This document shows, one piece after another, positions 45,049-55,641 of a stretch of DNA of 64,000 bases. A program made the translations under genes and the position numbers. The DNA comes from Xenococcaceae cyanobacterium MO_167.B27 (lineage in GTDB: Bacteria; Cyanobacteriota; Cyanobacteriia; Cyanobacteriales; Xenococcaceae): assembly GCA_030065935.1 (NCBI GenBank), contig JASJCP010000006.1, positions 1-64,000 on the forward strand, given 5' to 3'. The notes beneath the pieces are model-generated. The model had not been told where the DNA came from. It saw only the letters and a list, made by a program, of their open reading frames with translations, and ran no database searches. The number at the start of each line of letters is the position of its first letter. Positions within the stretch are counted from its first letter, which is position 1.

Positions 45049-46046
45049 AGAACTCTAACATCCTTTTTGACTTCAAAAATCAGCTTGTTTCCTCGCCATA
45101 GTTGGTATTTTCCTTGCCAAACCCCAGATGCGATCCTTCTTGTTCCAGAATAACCAATCCAACTGCGGTAAGACTTATCTAAAATATTATCTCGATTTAA
45201 GACTACTTCTCCTGAAGGAGAGGTTAATTGCCACTTTTCTACATCTCCCTGTAATACTCCATAAGCTTGAACCCAAAACAAAAGTGCAGGGATATTCCTT
45301 GGTAATTGAGTATCTTTATATTTTCCTTGCCATAATTCTGTTTGATTGGGGGGAGTAGCAGCAAAACCTGCTCGAATCAATCCTGTGGGAGTATAAGTAA
45401 GAGATTCATCCCAAAGAGAATTTTGATTATCAATATCACAGCCAGAAGTATTATCAACTCCCCCAAAAGGGTCAATTATCTTTTGTTGATGACGAACTGT
45501 TATATGAACATGAGGAAAAGAAGCTAAACCAGATGCACCCACCATTCCCAAGACTGCTCCTTTGTCTATAGTCATTCCTGGTTTAACAGCAATACTTCCA
45601 TTGCGAAGATGACAATATTGGGTTTCCCAACCGTTACCGTGATCGATGACAATTCCGTTACCGCATTCTCTTGCTGCTATAGCTTGTCTTTCTTCTGGGC
45701 TGTCTACCAAGTCATCAGGAATGCCATCTCGCACCCTTAACACTGTACCTGATGCTGCTGCTAACACAGGTACACCCTCTTGGGCTACCTCTAAATCGGA
45801 AATAGCAAAATCTGTACCCTTGTGTCCATCATAAGTCTGTCTGCCACAGCTAAAGTCTTTGGCTTCGGAGCTAGGTTCTCGATCTACATAGAGCATGATA
45901 AAGCAGTCTTCACCTAGATTACAATCAATGGGAATTCCCAATTTTGGCAAAGAGTCTTGAGAATTTAATGAACCCACGCAACCCACAGCCAAAGTTAGAA
46001 CCAGAGTAGTTAAAACTATGACTTGGTTGCGGAAAGAGAAAAACAT
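45045..46046 (-). CDS. M23-family metallopeptidase lipoprotein
   Basis: M23 peptidases cleave peptidoglycan cross-bridges or act as amidase activators. The 333-residue protein has a lipoprotein-like signal (VLTLAVGC, cysteine near 23), a LytM domain with HKGTDFAIS (metal His and Asp), VPVLAAASGTVLRVRDG, GNGIVIDHGNGWETQYCHL and PHVHITVRH, and a C-terminal beta domain of about 120 residues. The metal ligands are complete, so activity is expected. It follows dnaJ with a 1-bp overlap. Confidence 0.88.
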   Translation of the reverse strand: MFFSFRNQVIVLTTLVLTLAVGCVGSLNSQDSLPKLGIPIDCNLGEDCFIMLYVDREPSSEAKDFSCGRQTYDGHKGTDFAISDLEVAQEGVPVLAAASGTVLRVRDGIPDDLVDSPEERQAIAARECGNGIVIDHGNGWETQYCHLRNGSIAVKPGMTIDKGAVLGMVGASGLASFPHVHITVRHQQKIIDPFGGVDNTSGCDIDNQNSLWDESLTYTPTGLIRAGFAATPPNQTELWQGKYKDTQLPRNIPALLFWVQAYGVLQGDVEKWQLTSPSGEVVLNRDNILDKSYRSWIGYSGTRRIASGVWQGKYQLWRGNKLIFEVKKDVRVL

Positions 46047-47056
46047 TATAAAGTAACTTGTTGTAAATAATTACGAGGATTATAAGTACGATAGCTACGG
46101 ATTTTTTCGTAATATTCTCGTTCTTGGTAACTGATGTTTTGCGGTGTGGCAATAGTAATACGTACTAGTTGATCTCCTCTTCCTCCTTTGGGTAAAGACC
46201 AACCCTTACCCCGCAGTCTTAAGGTTTGACCTGAACGGATACCAGGTGGAACTTTCATTGTCACCATCCCATCAGGGGTGGGTACTTCAATAGAAGTTCC
46301 GAGTACTGCTTCATCAGGAGTTATGGGAACTTCACACACCAAATTATCCCCTTCAAATTGGAAAAAATTGTGAGGCAACAGAGAAACTTTTAAGTATAAA
46401 TCCCCTCTCTGTTGAGTATAGAGATTTTGTTTTCCTTTACCTTTTACTCTAATTCGACTCTCAGCCTTCGCCCCTGGAGGAATACGAACTTCGATAAATT
46501 CACCGTTAAGATTCAGCCGTTTGATTGTGCCTTCAAAAGCTTCCTTAAAACTTAATGGTATAGTAGCTTCTTGGTCTGTTGATTTTGTTTGATTCTCAAA
46601 ACCTCCGCTAGTGGCAAAGTTACTAAAGTCACTAAAAGGGCTACTTTTTGAGGTTGAACCCCCAGAGTAAGAATAGCTACCAGAGCTACCAATATCTTCT
46701 GAGGTGGAGAAGCGACCTAATAATTCGTTAATAAATTCTTCAAAATTTCCGTATTGACTGAAATCAAATCCTTCTGTACCAGCACTAGTAGCAGGATTAT
46801 ATGACCAAGCTGTTTGTCTTCCTCCTTGCCGATATTGACTAAACTGATCGTATCTAGCTCTTTTTTCTGGGTCGGAGAGTACTTCATAGGCTTCGCTAAT
46901 CGCTTTAAAACGGTTTTCTGCTTCTTTATCTCCTGGGTTGCGGTCTGGATGATACTTGAGTGCTTGTTTGCGAAATTGTTGCTTAATTTCGTTAGCACTG
47001 GCGGTTTTACTCACACCCAAAATAGCATAGTAATCTTTATAGTCAGCAGATGGCAT
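46046..47056 (-). CDS. dnaJ: DnaJ/CbpA-type co-chaperone
   Basis: The 336-residue protein has an N-terminal J domain (5-72) with the HPD tripeptide in [16 protein letters not shown], a Gly/Ser/Phe linker (75-165) and the two C-terminal substrate-binding domains (from about 170). It lacks the CxxCxGxG zinc fingers, so it is the type II or CbpA form. It stimulates DnaK ATPase. It opens a three-gene operon with the M23 peptidase and the hypothetical protein. Confidence 0.93.
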   Translation of the reverse strand: MPSADYKDYYAILGVSKTASANEIKQQFRKQALKYHPDRNPGDKEAENRFKAISEAYEVLSDPEKRARYDQFSQYRQGGRQTAWSYNPATSAGTEGFDFSQYGNFEEFINELLGRFSTSEDIGSSGSYSYSGGSTSKSSPFSDFSNFATSGGFENQTKSTDQEATIPLSFKEAFEGTIKRLNLNGEFIEVRIPPGAKAESRIRVKGKGKQNLYTQQRGDLYLKVSLLPHNFFQFEGDNLVCEVPITPDEAVLGTSIEVPTPDGMVTMKVPPGIRSGQTLRLRGKGWSLPKGGRGDQLVRITIATPQNISYQEREYYEKIRSYRTYNPRNYLQQVTL

Positions 47057-47314
47057 CTAGAGACTTTCTCCTCAAAGGCTTCGGCGTACTTGTCAATTAT
47101 GTAATAAAAGTTAATAATATATTACGAAAAGTTTAGCCTGGATTTAGATTAACAAGAATTTTTACTTGATTAGGTTCGGTTTTCCGCTTATTTTATGATT
47201 GATTTTTATCATTAGGTGAGATGACAATTATAGTCTAGCTTATATACTTGATATGGCGATCGCCAATTGATAAGTCAGGCTTGAAGACTGGACAAACTAA
47301 GTTTTCTCTCAGTT

Positions 47315-47794
47315 ATGAGGCAACTAAAACTATCATCTAAGATAAACAAAGTTAATCGTCTCCGTCGTCTTTCCCATCTACTAGATAATGCTATCCCCAT
47401 ACCTGGAACTGGCTATAGTATTGGAATAGACCCTATTTTAGGATTAGTCCCTGGTGGAGGAGATACTGTAGCAGGAGCATTGTCCGCTTATATCGTTATC
47501 GAAGCTGCAAGGATGGGATTACCACCCAAAGTTTTATGGGAAATGACAGGTAATATCTTGCTAGATTCAATCTTAGGCATAGTGCCAGTCTTAGGTGATC
47601 TTTTTGATGTTGTCTGGAAAGCTAATGTTAGAAATATTGCGTTAGTCGAAAAACATTTATATATTGCTCCTAGAAATCAAAAAAGCAACCTTTTATTTTT
47701 AATGGGGCTGACACTAATCTTAGCAGTTATTGTTCTGGGATTTGCTACTTTAACCTTTGTGTTAATTAGTTGGTTATCGACTGTCGTTAATTAA
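47315..47794 (+). CDS. DUF4112 membrane protein
   Basis: The 159-residue protein contains LDNAIPIPGTGYSIGIDPILGLVPGGGDTVAG and LDSILGIVPVLGDLFDVVWKANVRN, the paired motifs of DUF4112, and a C-terminal membrane helix (129-155). Function is unknown. It is divergent from dnaJ. Confidence 0.85.
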   Translation: MRQLKLSSKINKVNRLRRLSHLLDNAIPIPGTGYSIGIDPILGLVPGGGDTVAGALSAYIVIEAARMGLPPKVLWEMTGNILLDSILGIVPVLGDLFDVVWKANVRNIALVEKHLYIAPRNQKSNLLFLMGLTLILAVIVLGFATLTFVLISWLSTVVN

Positions 47795-47858
47795 ATCAAC
47801 TGTATTTTTGGGATAATTCTGCAATATCAGCATCTTATTTGATCGGAGCTTGAAATAT

Positions 47859-47889
47859 AAAAAAGGGATAATTAAGATTTAATTACCCC
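47859..47889 (-). terminator. intrinsic terminator of glgC
   Basis: A stem of GGGATAATTAA and TTAATTACCC (one bulge) is followed on the minus strand by TTTTTTATA. It lies 30 bp beyond the glgC stop. Confidence 0.75.
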
Positions 47890-47918
47890 TCCGCGAAAAA
47901 TTTACTTTAACCCGTCAA

Positions 47919-49208
47919 TTAGATAATCGTGTTATCGGGAATTGTTGTATTTTTAATGATCACGACAATGCCATTACGAATATAGAACCCTTCGTCTTCT
48001 TTTTGAGCCTCTTCGATTCTATCTTTGTTGATAATTTGGACATTGCGACCAATGCGAGCATTTTTGTCAATAATTGCATGACGGATGATTGTTCCAGCAC
48101 CAATTCCTACAGGAACATTACCTTGCTGTAACCCTGAAATTCTCTCGGCAAAAGGTTCGTAAAAGTCTGCACCCATAATGAGAGTATCTTCAATGGTACT
48201 GTCAGACTCGATACGAGTCCGAACCCCTATTACAGAATGATGAATGCGACATTCTTTGAAAATACATCCTTCTCCAATCATGGATTCTGTCACTTGACAG
48301 TTTAGGAGTTTAGTAGGTGGTAAATATCGAGAACGGGTATAAATAGGAGCATTCTCGTCATAAAAACTAAAAGATGGTTGAGGTTGCTGAGTTAGAGCTA
48401 AATTGGCTCTATAAAAAGCTTCAATAGTTCCAATATCTTCCCAATAACCTTTAAACAGATAAGCTTGGACATTGTGATCTTTGGCAGCATCGGGGATGAT
48501 TTCTTTACCAAAGTCAGTTTTTTCTAAGTTCTCCTGTAATAAGTTAATTAATACCTCTTTTTTAAAAACATAAATCCCCATAGAGGCAATATAGGGCTGT
48601 TCTTTAGCTTGTTGAGGGTTTAATCCTAAGATAGTAGTATCCACCTGCATACGCTGGAGGTCTGCCCCTTTGGGTTTTTCATAAAAATCAACTACTCTTC
48701 CTTGATCGTTGATTTTCATTACTCCGAAACTAGAAGCTCTTTTTTGGTCAATGGGAACTACAGAAAGGGTAATATCTGCTTGTGTTTCTCGATGACGTTG
48801 AATGAACTTACCATAGTCCATACGGTAGAGATGATCTCCTGAGAGAATAATATACTCATCAATGTCCCATTCTTTTAAGAGATTGATATATTGACGTACT
48901 GCATCCGCTGTTCCCTGAAACCAATCAGGATTTTCTTTGGTTTGTTGGGCGGATAAAACCTCTACAAAACCTTCTCTGAAGCCAGAAAAATTATAAGTGC
49001 GATTCAGATGTCGATTGAGAGAAGCAGAATTAAATTGAGTCAGAACGTAGATTTTGAGAATCTCAGAATTTATACAATTACTAACAGGAATGTCTATTAA
49101 ACGGTATTTACTAGCCAATGGTACTGCTGGTTTTGCCCGGAGTTTGGTTAGGGGATAGAGACGAGTACCTGCGCCTCCTCCCAAAATAATGCCTAGTACT
49201 CTTTTCAC
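47919..49208 (-). CDS. glgC: glucose-1-phosphate adenylyltransferase
   Basis: GlgC makes ADP-glucose, the committed step of glycogen synthesis. I choose the GTG at 49208, giving 429 residues beginning [20 protein letters not shown], the normal cyanobacterial start; an ATG at 49274 would add 22 atypical residues. Visible motifs are [37 protein letters not shown] and the C-terminal left-handed helix repeats. 3-Phosphoglycerate activation is known for the family. Confidence 0.96.
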   Translation of the reverse strand: MKRVLGIILGGGAGTRLYPLTKLRAKPAVPLASKYRLIDIPVSNCINSEILKIYVLTQFNSASLNRHLNRTYNFSGFREGFVEVLSAQQTKENPDWFQGTADAVRQYINLLKEWDIDEYIILSGDHLYRMDYGKFIQRHRETQADITLSVVPIDQKRASSFGVMKINDQGRVVDFYEKPKGADLQRMQVDTTILGLNPQQAKEQPYIASMGIYVFKKEVLINLLQENLEKTDFGKEIIPDAAKDHNVQAYLFKGYWEDIGTIEAFYRANLALTQQPQPSFSFYDENAPIYTRSRYLPPTKLLNCQVTESMIGEGCIFKECRIHHSVIGVRTRIESDSTIEDTLIMGADFYEPFAERISGLQQGNVPVGIGAGTIIRHAIIDKNARIGRNVQIINKDRIEEAQKEDEGFYIRNGIVVIIKNTTIPDNTII

Positions 49209-49349
49209 AAGAAGAACCTCGCGACTGCCTTGATCTCTCAAGATAAAGTTTATCTGACTGTGGTACAGATTCAACTATTGAGTTTCCAGTAATTCTTTAA
49301 AATAATATAAGTTAACTTTTTACTCATCCCGTAATCTAGCACTATACTC

Positions 49350-49796
49350 ATGTCCTATTCTGCTGAATCTTTGCCTAATAATCTCGCAAAAATTGTGCAA
49401 CGTTTTAAGCGTCGTTCTAATCCCAAACAGAAATACGAGCAACTACTTTGGTATGCTAAAAAGCTGCCAGCTATGGCAGAGAGTGATAAGACACCAGATA
49501 ATAAGGTTCATGGTTGTGTGTCTCAGGTGTTTATTACTGCCAATTTGGAAGATGGGAAAGTTTTGTACCAAGGTGATTCTGATGCTCAATTGGTTAAGGG
49601 ATTGGTAGCTTTTTTGATTGAAGGCTTAAATGGTTTAACTCCTGAAGAAATTATCCAAGTCACTCCCGATTTTATTGCGGATACAGGCTTACAAGTGAGT
49701 CTGACTCCTTCTCGTGCTAATGGCTTCTATAACATCTTTAAGATGATGCAGAAAAAAGCTATGGGATTCCATCTTGGCACCTCCGCTTCCAGTTAA
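49350..49796 (+). CDS. sufE: SufE-like sulfur acceptor
   Basis: SufE accepts persulfide sulfur from the cysteine desulfurase SufS for Fe-S cluster assembly. The 148-residue protein has the active-site cysteine in HGCVSQVF (Cys56) and the typical LIEGLNGLTPEEI helix. It is divergent from glgC and distant from other suf genes, common in cyanobacteria. Confidence 0.95.
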   Translation: MSYSAESLPNNLAKIVQRFKRRSNPKQKYEQLLWYAKKLPAMAESDKTPDNKVHGCVSQVFITANLEDGKVLYQGDSDAQLVKGLVAFLIEGLNGLTPEEIIQVTPDFIADTGLQVSLTPSRANGFYNIFKMMQKKAMGFHLGTSASS

Positions 49797-49879
49797 TTTG
49801 ATACGCTCAGAATTGAATCTACAGTTAAAATTTAATGGCTACTGTTAGCGGTTATTATTTTGTGGAGCAGTAAAGTATC

Positions 49880-50530
49880 ATGACAGAGATAAGTAAAGAA
49901 GATATGCGTCGTAAATTGGGTAATATTACCCAGTTACGAGAGCTTCTGTTTGGTGAACAAATGGAAGAGTATGACAATAAATTGGAACAGTCTTCTCAAC
50001 GTTTAGAGCAGCTAAGTGCAGAAATAAAGCAATTAGAAGTCAAATTTGGAGAATTTCGGGCTGATGTCAGACAGCAACTCTACGAATTAGAAAATAATCT
50101 ATCTCAGGAAATTAGCTCTGCTGTTGATTCTTTGGAGAAAAAGATTCAATATCTTAACTTGAATACTCGTAGTGAAACTAAAAAACTGCAACAAGAGATA
50201 CGAGAAGTTTCTGAAAGTACTACTCAAAGCATTAATGAGATAACAGATAACCTCAACTCTGAAACTCAGTATCTCAAGGATGAATTATCTCAGACCAAAG
50301 ATAATCTGGAACAAGATGTACAAAATCTCAAACAACAACTTACAGAAAGGATTGAGAAAAATTTGCTCTTGTTGACTGATACTAAAGTTGCTCGTAGTGA
50401 CTTGGCAGAAATCTTATTTGAGCTATGTTTGAAAATTAAAGACACCAGTAAAGTTTCTGATGTTGCACAAAATAGTAACGGAGAAATGAAGACAGAATTA
50501 TTACTTCCAGAGAATAAAGTTGAAAGTTAA
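49880..50530 (+). CDS. coiled-coil protein of unknown function
   Basis: The 216-residue protein is nearly all coiled coil (about 25-185) with repeated EQLSAEIKQLE, LYELENNL and YLKDELSQ patterns; there is no signal peptide or membrane helix. The opening KEDMRRKLGNITQLRELLFGEQMEEYDNKL and the closing DLAEILFELCLKIK look conserved. It may bind polymers or act as a scaffold; no function can be assigned. It starts 83 bp after sufE. Confidence 0.75.
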   Translation: MTEISKEDMRRKLGNITQLRELLFGEQMEEYDNKLEQSSQRLEQLSAEIKQLEVKFGEFRADVRQQLYELENNLSQEISSAVDSLEKKIQYLNLNTRSETKKLQQEIREVSESTTQSINEITDNLNSETQYLKDELSQTKDNLEQDVQNLKQQLTERIEKNLLLLTDTKVARSDLAEILFELCLKIKDTSKVSDVAQNSNGEMKTELLLPENKVES

Positions 50531-50836
50531 CTTTTATTACCCAATTTCTCTGCTAGTTTCAAACCTGAAAAAAATACCAAGATTTGGATAAACTCGAAAA
50601 TACTCTGAGAAACTATATACTTTGACTAGGGCTTCGCCCCATCGCTTGTCAGGATAAGTCCCCTTGGAGGGAGATTGGGAATTTCCTTTCTCTTGAGCAA
50701 GAGCGGTACAAATTCCTCACCTTTCCCGCCCGAAAACTCAGGCGCAAAGATGAATGAATGATTCTTCTTCTTTATCCATAGCTCATCTTTTATCCTTAAA
50801 TACTCCTCAATCTTTAAATTGACTATTGTGGCAAAC

Positions 50837-52003
50837 ATGATCAAACTAGCAGCAAGAGTAAGTCAGGTAAGTCCTTCCCTCACTCTAGCAATCGCAGCTA
50901 AAGCTAAAGCAATGCAAGCAGACGGAATTGATGTGTGTAGTTTTAGTGCAGGAGAGCCAGACTTCCCCACTCCAAGCCACATTTGTCAAGCTGCTAAAAA
51001 AGCTCTAGATGAAGGAAAAACTAGATATGGTCCTGCTGCTGGTGAACCTCTCTTAAGACAGGAGATCTCCAATAAGTTAAGAGTTGATAACAATCTTGAT
51101 TTTGCCCCAGAAAATATTATTGTCACTAACGGTGGTAAATACTCTCTGTTTAACTTAATGCAGGTGTTGATTGAAGAAGGAGATGAGGTGATCATTCCTG
51201 CACCCTATTGGTTGAGTTATCCCGAAATGGTCAAAATAGCAGGGGGAGAGCCTGTAATTGTGAATACTTTGGGGGAAAATAGCTACAAAATTACACCAGA
51301 ACAGTTAAAGCAAGCTATTACTTCTAAAAGCAAGCTATTTGTCCTTAATTCTCCTTCTAATCCTACAGGAACAGTTTATACACCTGAAGAAATCCGTGTT
51401 CTGGCTCAAGTAATTTTAGAACATGATTTACTGGTGGTTTCAGATGAGATTTACGAAAAAATCCTCTATGATGACGCGAAACATCTCAGTATTGGTGCTG
51501 TTAATTCCGATATTTTCCAACGCACTATTATTAGTAACGGTTTTGCTAAAAGTTACTCTATGACTGGTTGGCGCGTCGGTTATGCTGCTGCTTCCGTAGA
51601 AATTATTAAAGCGATGTCCAAGATTCAAGGTCATAGTACCTCTAATGTGTGTACCTTTGCTCAATATGGAGCGATCGCAGCTTTAACGGGATCACAAGAT
51701 TGTGTTAAAGAAATGGTTTCTGCTTTTGCCCAGAGAAGAGAAGTTATTTATGATGCTATTAACAGTATTCCTGGGTTATCTTGTCCTAAACCTGATGGGG
51801 CGTTTTATGTTTTTGTGGATATCAGCAAAACAGGTAAAAAATCTTTAGAATTTTGCAATAGCTTATTAGAATCCCAAAAAGTAGCTGCTGTTCCTGGTAT
51901 TGCTTTTGGTGCAGATAATTGTATTCGTTTATCTTACGCTACAGATATGAAGACTATTAAAACAGGAATGGAGCGATTGAGTAAGTTTGTCAGTAAACAG
52001 TAA
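50837..52003 (+). CDS. aspC: aspartate aminotransferase (class I)
   Basis: This PLP enzyme exchanges amino groups between aspartate and 2-oxoglutarate. I choose the ATG at 50837 (388 residues, [19 protein letters not shown]); TTG and GTG codons just upstream are also in frame. Motifs include [22 protein letters not shown], the PLP lysine in [17 protein letters not shown] and the C-terminal IRLSYA arginine. It belongs to the Thermus-like Igamma group. It is followed 41 bp later by coaX. Confidence 0.94.
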   Translation: MIKLAARVSQVSPSLTLAIAAKAKAMQADGIDVCSFSAGEPDFPTPSHICQAAKKALDEGKTRYGPAAGEPLLRQEISNKLRVDNNLDFAPENIIVTNGGKYSLFNLMQVLIEEGDEVIIPAPYWLSYPEMVKIAGGEPVIVNTLGENSYKITPEQLKQAITSKSKLFVLNSPSNPTGTVYTPEEIRVLAQVILEHDLLVVSDEIYEKILYDDAKHLSIGAVNSDIFQRTIISNGFAKSYSMTGWRVGYAAASVEIIKAMSKIQGHSTSNVCTFAQYGAIAALTGSQDCVKEMVSAFAQRREVIYDAINSIPGLSCPKPDGAFYVFVDISKTGKKSLEFCNSLLESQKVAAVPGIAFGADNCIRLSYATDMKTIKTGMERLSKFVSKQ

Positions 52004-52043
52004 TCAGTAAGCAGTAATCAGTTTGCAACAAGTCTAATATTAA

Positions 52044-52826
52044 ATGTTAAATGAATCCTGGTTAGGGTTGGTAATTGGTAATTCAAGATTACATTGGGCT
52101 TATTTTGAAACAAATACTTTAATTGAAGTTTGGCACAGTCAACATCTTACTAAAGCAGTTACTCCAAAAATCTTATTACATGATTTATTACCTTCTACTG
52201 TAAAAAAGATAGTTACTAATCAAAAATTACCTGTTTATCTAGCCTCGGTTGTCCCCTCACAAACAGCTTTGTGGCAAAATTATCCTCATTTGGTACAGGT
52301 TACTCTCAAAGATATTCCTCTTAAAGCCATGTATCCGACGATGGGAGTTGATCGCGCTTTAGCAAGTTATGGCGGAGGGGAAGTATATGGTTATCCTTGT
52401 TTGGTAATTGATGGGGGTACAGCTTTAACTTTTACAGGAGTAGACCCCTCTCAAACTTTGGTAGGAGGGGCGATTCTCCCTGGATTGCGATCGCAATTTA
52501 AGTCATTAAATCATGAGACGGCTGCATTACCCCCAGTAGAGTTACCATCTTCCTTCCCCCATCGCTGGGCTAATGATACTCCTAATGCGATAAGAAGTGG
52601 CATTATCCATACTGTAGTAGCAGGAATTTACAGTTTTATGAATGATTGGATACAGCAATTTCCTGATAGTCAGATTATCCTAACTGGAGGAGATGGTAAT
52701 AGTCTTTATCACTATTTAGAAGTTCAGTATCCAGAATTAGCCCCCAAGATAGTCATCGATCATTATTTAATTTTCCAAGGACTGCAACTAGGGCGTGTCA
52801 TCATTGGGAGGGAAAGAGGCTTTTGA
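52044..52826 (+). CDS. coaX: type III pantothenate kinase, C-terminus altered by a MITE
   Basis: CoaX phosphorylates pantothenate, the first step of coenzyme A synthesis. The 260-residue protein has GLVIGNSRLHWAYF (phosphate 1), MGVDRALASYGG and LVIDGGTALTFTGV (metal site), GGAILPGLR and TGGDGNSLYHYL. The last ~13 codons, from LGRVIIG to the stop, lie inside the left end of the inverted-repeat element at 52788-52954, so the native C-terminus has been replaced. The catalytic core precedes this point, so function is probably retained. Confidence 0.92.
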   Translation: MLNESWLGLVIGNSRLHWAYFETNTLIEVWHSQHLTKAVTPKILLHDLLPSTVKKIVTNQKLPVYLASVVPSQTALWQNYPHLVQVTLKDIPLKAMYPTMGVDRALASYGGGEVYGYPCLVIDGGTALTFTGVDPSQTLVGGAILPGLRSQFKSLNHETAALPPVELPSSFPHRWANDTPNAIRSGIIHTVVAGIYSFMNDWIQQFPDSQIILTGGDGNSLYHYLEVQYPELAPKIVIDHYLIFQGLQLGRVIIGRERGF

Positions 52827-52954
52827 AGGTATTTTTGCGAGATACAAGAAGAAAAATGTTCTGCGTAGCACCGCTACGGAGGTTATTTTTCGACGCAGTA
52901 GGTCGCGAAAAGAGCAAAAAAAGACCTTTTTTTCTAATTGATGACACGCCCTAG
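52788..52954. mobile_element. 167-bp MITE with GGGCGTGTCATCA ends and CTAG duplication
   Basis: CTAGGGCGTGTCATCA at 52788-52803 is matched exactly by its reverse complement at 52939-52954. The outer CTAG at both ends looks like a 4-bp target duplication of the IS5 type, leaving GGGCGTGTCATCA as the terminal repeat. The interior is itself partly palindromic (CTGCGTAGC and GACGCAG regions). Its left end encodes the last residues of coaX. Confidence 0.75.
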
Positions 52955-52964
52955 TAGTTAAGAA

Positions 52965-53072
52965 CTAGTTTCCTACAAATATAAAAGTTATCCACCAGAC
53001 AAATCCCCAACCCACTGTATAAAAGGTGATACCTCTGGTAAAGTTTTGTAAACTGGGGGGATGACTAAGCAT
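52965..53072 (-). CDS. possible 35-residue single-helix membrane protein
   Basis: An ATG at 53072 opens a short frame: MLSHPPSLQNFTRGITFYTV, then GWGFVWWITFIFVGN and a stop. It has one aromatic-rich transmembrane helix (about 15-33) and short polar ends, like many small thylakoid or plasma-membrane proteins. The start codon lies inside the palindrome at 53065-53082. No clear ribosome-binding site is visible and I do not recognise the family, so this stays tentative. It occupies most of the gap between the MITE and sulP. Confidence 0.4.
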   Translation of the reverse strand: MLSHPPSLQNFTRGITFYTVGWGFVWWITFIFVGN

Positions 53073-53082
53073 TAATGCTTAG
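53065..53082. promoter_or_regulatory. 18-bp perfect palindrome upstream of sulP
   Basis: CTAAGCATTAATGCTTAG is fully palindromic and lies 33 bp before the sulP start. It may be an operator for sulP or for the minus-strand small frame that it overlaps. Confidence 0.45.
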
Positions 53083-53114
53083 ACTGTTGAGTTCAAAATT
53101 AAGGAGGGAAGTAA

Positions 53115-54611
53115 TTGCAGCAAATATTCAAACCCGAAGAGTGGTCAAGTAACATCAAGGCTGACATTTTAGCAGGAGCAGTAGTAGGTTTAGCTTTAAT
53201 ACCAGAAGCGATAGCCTTTTCCATTATTGCAGGAGTTGATCCCAAAATAGGCTTATATGCTTCTTTTATTATTGCTGTAATTACGTCTTTTCTTGGTGGT
53301 CGTCCCGCGATGATTACTGCTGCAACAGGCGGTACTGCACTATTAATGACGGATTTAGTTAGTACTCATGGCTTACAGTATCTTTTAGCAGCAACTATCT
53401 TAGCAGGAATTTTCCAATTAGGTTGGAATCTAATTAAAATTGGGAATCAGGCTAAATTTATTTCTCGTGCGGTAACAATTGGCTTTGCTAACGCCCTTGG
53501 TATTTTAATTTTTAAAGCACAATTACCCCAGATCTTCGATCTTCCTCAAGATGTTGTTCCTTGGCACGTCTATGCAATGGTAGCAGGTGGCTTAGGGATT
53601 ATTTATTTATTACCACGTTTAACGACGGTTGTGCCTTCTCCTTTGGTAGCAATTGTGGTAATTACAACTATTTCTAGGATGATAGGTAGTAACGTACCAA
53701 CGGTAGGAGACATGGGAGAATTACCAGAAACCTTACCTATTTTTGGTCTTCCTCAAGTACCTTTGAGTTTAGAAACTTTGACAATTATTTTTCCTACAGC
53801 ATTGGCTATATCTGTTGTTGGGGTTTTACAGTGTTTTTTAACTGCTAATGTGGTCGATGAATTAACTGATACTTCTAGCAATAAAAATCAAGAAGTAAAA
53901 GCATTAGGAATTGGTAATATTGTGTCAGGATTTTTTGGCGCAATGGCTGGCTCGGCAATGATTGGACAGTCAGTGATTAATGTCAAATCAGGAGGAAGAA
54001 CTCGTTTATCCACTCTAAGCGCAGCGATTTTATTATTATTCTTTCTTTTAATCTTAAATAAGTGGGTAGCAACAATTCCTATGGCTGTATTGGTAGCAGT
54101 GATGATTATGGTATCTATTGGTACTTTTAATTGGGCATCTATCAGAAATATTAAGCGAGTACCTCGTAGTGAAACTGCTGTGATGTTAACAACAGTAGTT
54201 ATTACAATTTTTACTAGTAATTTAGCTTTAGGAGTAATTGTAGGAATCTCTTTAAATGCCCTATTGTTCTCTCGTAAATTAGCTGATTTAGTATTTGTAG
54301 ATACAGTACTTAGTCCTAATGGTAACGAACGTATTTACAGTGTGGCTGGTCAAATCTTCTTTGTTTCAGTTAACAATTTTCTCAAAGCATTTAACTTTAA
54401 AGAAGATATAGAATTAGTCAGAATCGATCTAACCCATGCACATCTTTGGGATCAGTCAGCGATCGCAACTATTGATAAAGTAGTTTTAAATTTCCGTCGT
54501 AATGGGATTGAAGTGAATATCGTAGGATTGAATGAAGCTAGTGCAACTTTAATAGATCGACTAGCAATTCATGATAAACCAGAAGCTCTGCAAAATTTTA
54601 GAAGCTCTTAA
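53115..54611 (+). CDS. SulP-family anion transporter with STAS domain
   Basis: The 498-residue protein has about ten to twelve membrane helices (20-400), with the SulP signature region [34 protein letters not shown], and a C-terminal STAS domain (about 410-495; [18 protein letters not shown]). SulP carriers move sulfate, bicarbonate or other anions; the cyanobacterial BicA is a SulP protein, but the substrate here is not inferable. The TTG at 53115 is supported by AAGGAGG at 53101-53107. The usp gene follows 15 bp later, a common SulP-USP pairing. Confidence 0.9.
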   Translation: MQQIFKPEEWSSNIKADILAGAVVGLALIPEAIAFSIIAGVDPKIGLYASFIIAVITSFLGGRPAMITAATGGTALLMTDLVSTHGLQYLLAATILAGIFQLGWNLIKIGNQAKFISRAVTIGFANALGILIFKAQLPQIFDLPQDVVPWHVYAMVAGGLGIIYLLPRLTTVVPSPLVAIVVITTISRMIGSNVPTVGDMGELPETLPIFGLPQVPLSLETLTIIFPTALAISVVGVLQCFLTANVVDELTDTSSNKNQEVKALGIGNIVSGFFGAMAGSAMIGQSVINVKSGGRTRLSTLSAAILLLFFLLILNKWVATIPMAVLVAVMIMVSIGTFNWASIRNIKRVPRSETAVMLTTVVITIFTSNLALGVIVGISLNALLFSRKLADLVFVDTVLSPNGNERIYSVAGQIFFVSVNNFLKAFNFKEDIELVRIDLTHAHLWDQSAIATIDKVVLNFRRNGIEVNIVGLNEASATLIDRLAIHDKPEALQNFRSS

Positions 54612-54625
54612 CTATTCATAATCTC

Positions 54626-55483
54626 ATGAAAATTCTTTTATGTACTGATGGATCTTCATACTCTCAAGTTAGCTATGAATATGCAGCTTGGATGGCAATG
54701 CGAACAGATGCGGAAATAGAAGTACTTTATGTGACAGACCGCCGTAAAGAACAAGCTCTCAGAAATCCTGATTTCAGTGGTAGTATTGGTATAGATTCTT
54801 ATCAACAATTATTGAGTGAATTAGTAGAGCTTGAGAGAAATCGGGCTAAACTAAATCATCAGAGAGCTAAATACATCTTAGAGCAAGCACAGTCTTTTCT
54901 GGTAAGTCGAGAAGTAGATGCAGTAAAACTCACTCATGAAACAGGGTTTTTAGTAGATTTGTTTCATAAATTTGAACAGAATGCGGATTTAATTATTCTC
55001 GGAAAACGAGGAGAAACTGCAAATTTTGCGACTAAACATCTTGGCTCTAATATGGAAAGAGTGGTTAGATCAAGCCATAAACCTTGTTTAGTCACTCCTA
55101 GAGAGTTCCAACCCATAGAGCGCATTTTATTGGCTTATGATGGGGGAAAAAGTTGTCAAAAAGCTCTGAAATATTTGGCTAGCGTCCCCGCTTTCCAAAA
55201 TTTAGAGTTACACATTATCACAGTAACCCAAAAAGAGCGTACAACCGCTTTCGATCATCTGAATCAAGCAGTTGCGATTGCAGAAGAAGCTGGTTTTACC
55301 CCCATCTCTCAACTAATTCATGGAGAAGCTGAACCAGAAATGGAAAAATATGTCGAAGATAACAACATTGACTTTATGATTATGGGAGCTTATGGTCACA
55401 GTCGTATTCGTCATTTAGTAATTGGCAGTACTACCACCCAAATGCTACGTAATTCTTCGATTCCTATTTTGTTATTCAGGTAA
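54626..55483 (+). CDS. tandem universal stress protein
   Basis: The 285-residue protein has two USP domains, about 1-150 (ILLCTDGSSYSQVSYEYAAWMA) and 160-285 (ILLAYDGGKSCQKALKYLAS, then MGAYGHSRIRHLVIGSTTTQML). The second keeps the Gx2Gx9G(S/T) ATP-binding pattern. Beside a SulP transporter it may regulate transport in response to nucleotide levels; that link is inference from gene pairing. Confidence 0.92.
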   Translation: MKILLCTDGSSYSQVSYEYAAWMAMRTDAEIEVLYVTDRRKEQALRNPDFSGSIGIDSYQQLLSELVELERNRAKLNHQRAKYILEQAQSFLVSREVDAVKLTHETGFLVDLFHKFEQNADLIILGKRGETANFATKHLGSNMERVVRSSHKPCLVTPREFQPIERILLAYDGGKSCQKALKYLASVPAFQNLELHIITVTQKERTTAFDHLNQAVAIAEEAGFTPISQLIHGEAEPEMEKYVEDNNIDFMIMGAYGHSRIRHLVIGSTTTQMLRNSSIPILLFR

Positions 55484-55641
55484 CTGAACAAGTCAATTTC
55501 TCGATTTAGGCTCTTGTATGCTCTAATTAACTGAAAATTGGTGATGTGTAGCAGCTTACTTCATCTCAAAAGCTCTACTACTTTCCTATCTCAGTTCTAT
55601 AATTTGTATAAGGCAGAACCCCAAGGTGAGCAGAAGAAAAC

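Noticed and set aside
50626-50844. 72-codon minus-strand frame upstream of aspC
   Set aside because: Overlaps the aspC start, has no family pattern and looks like dispersed intergenic sequence.
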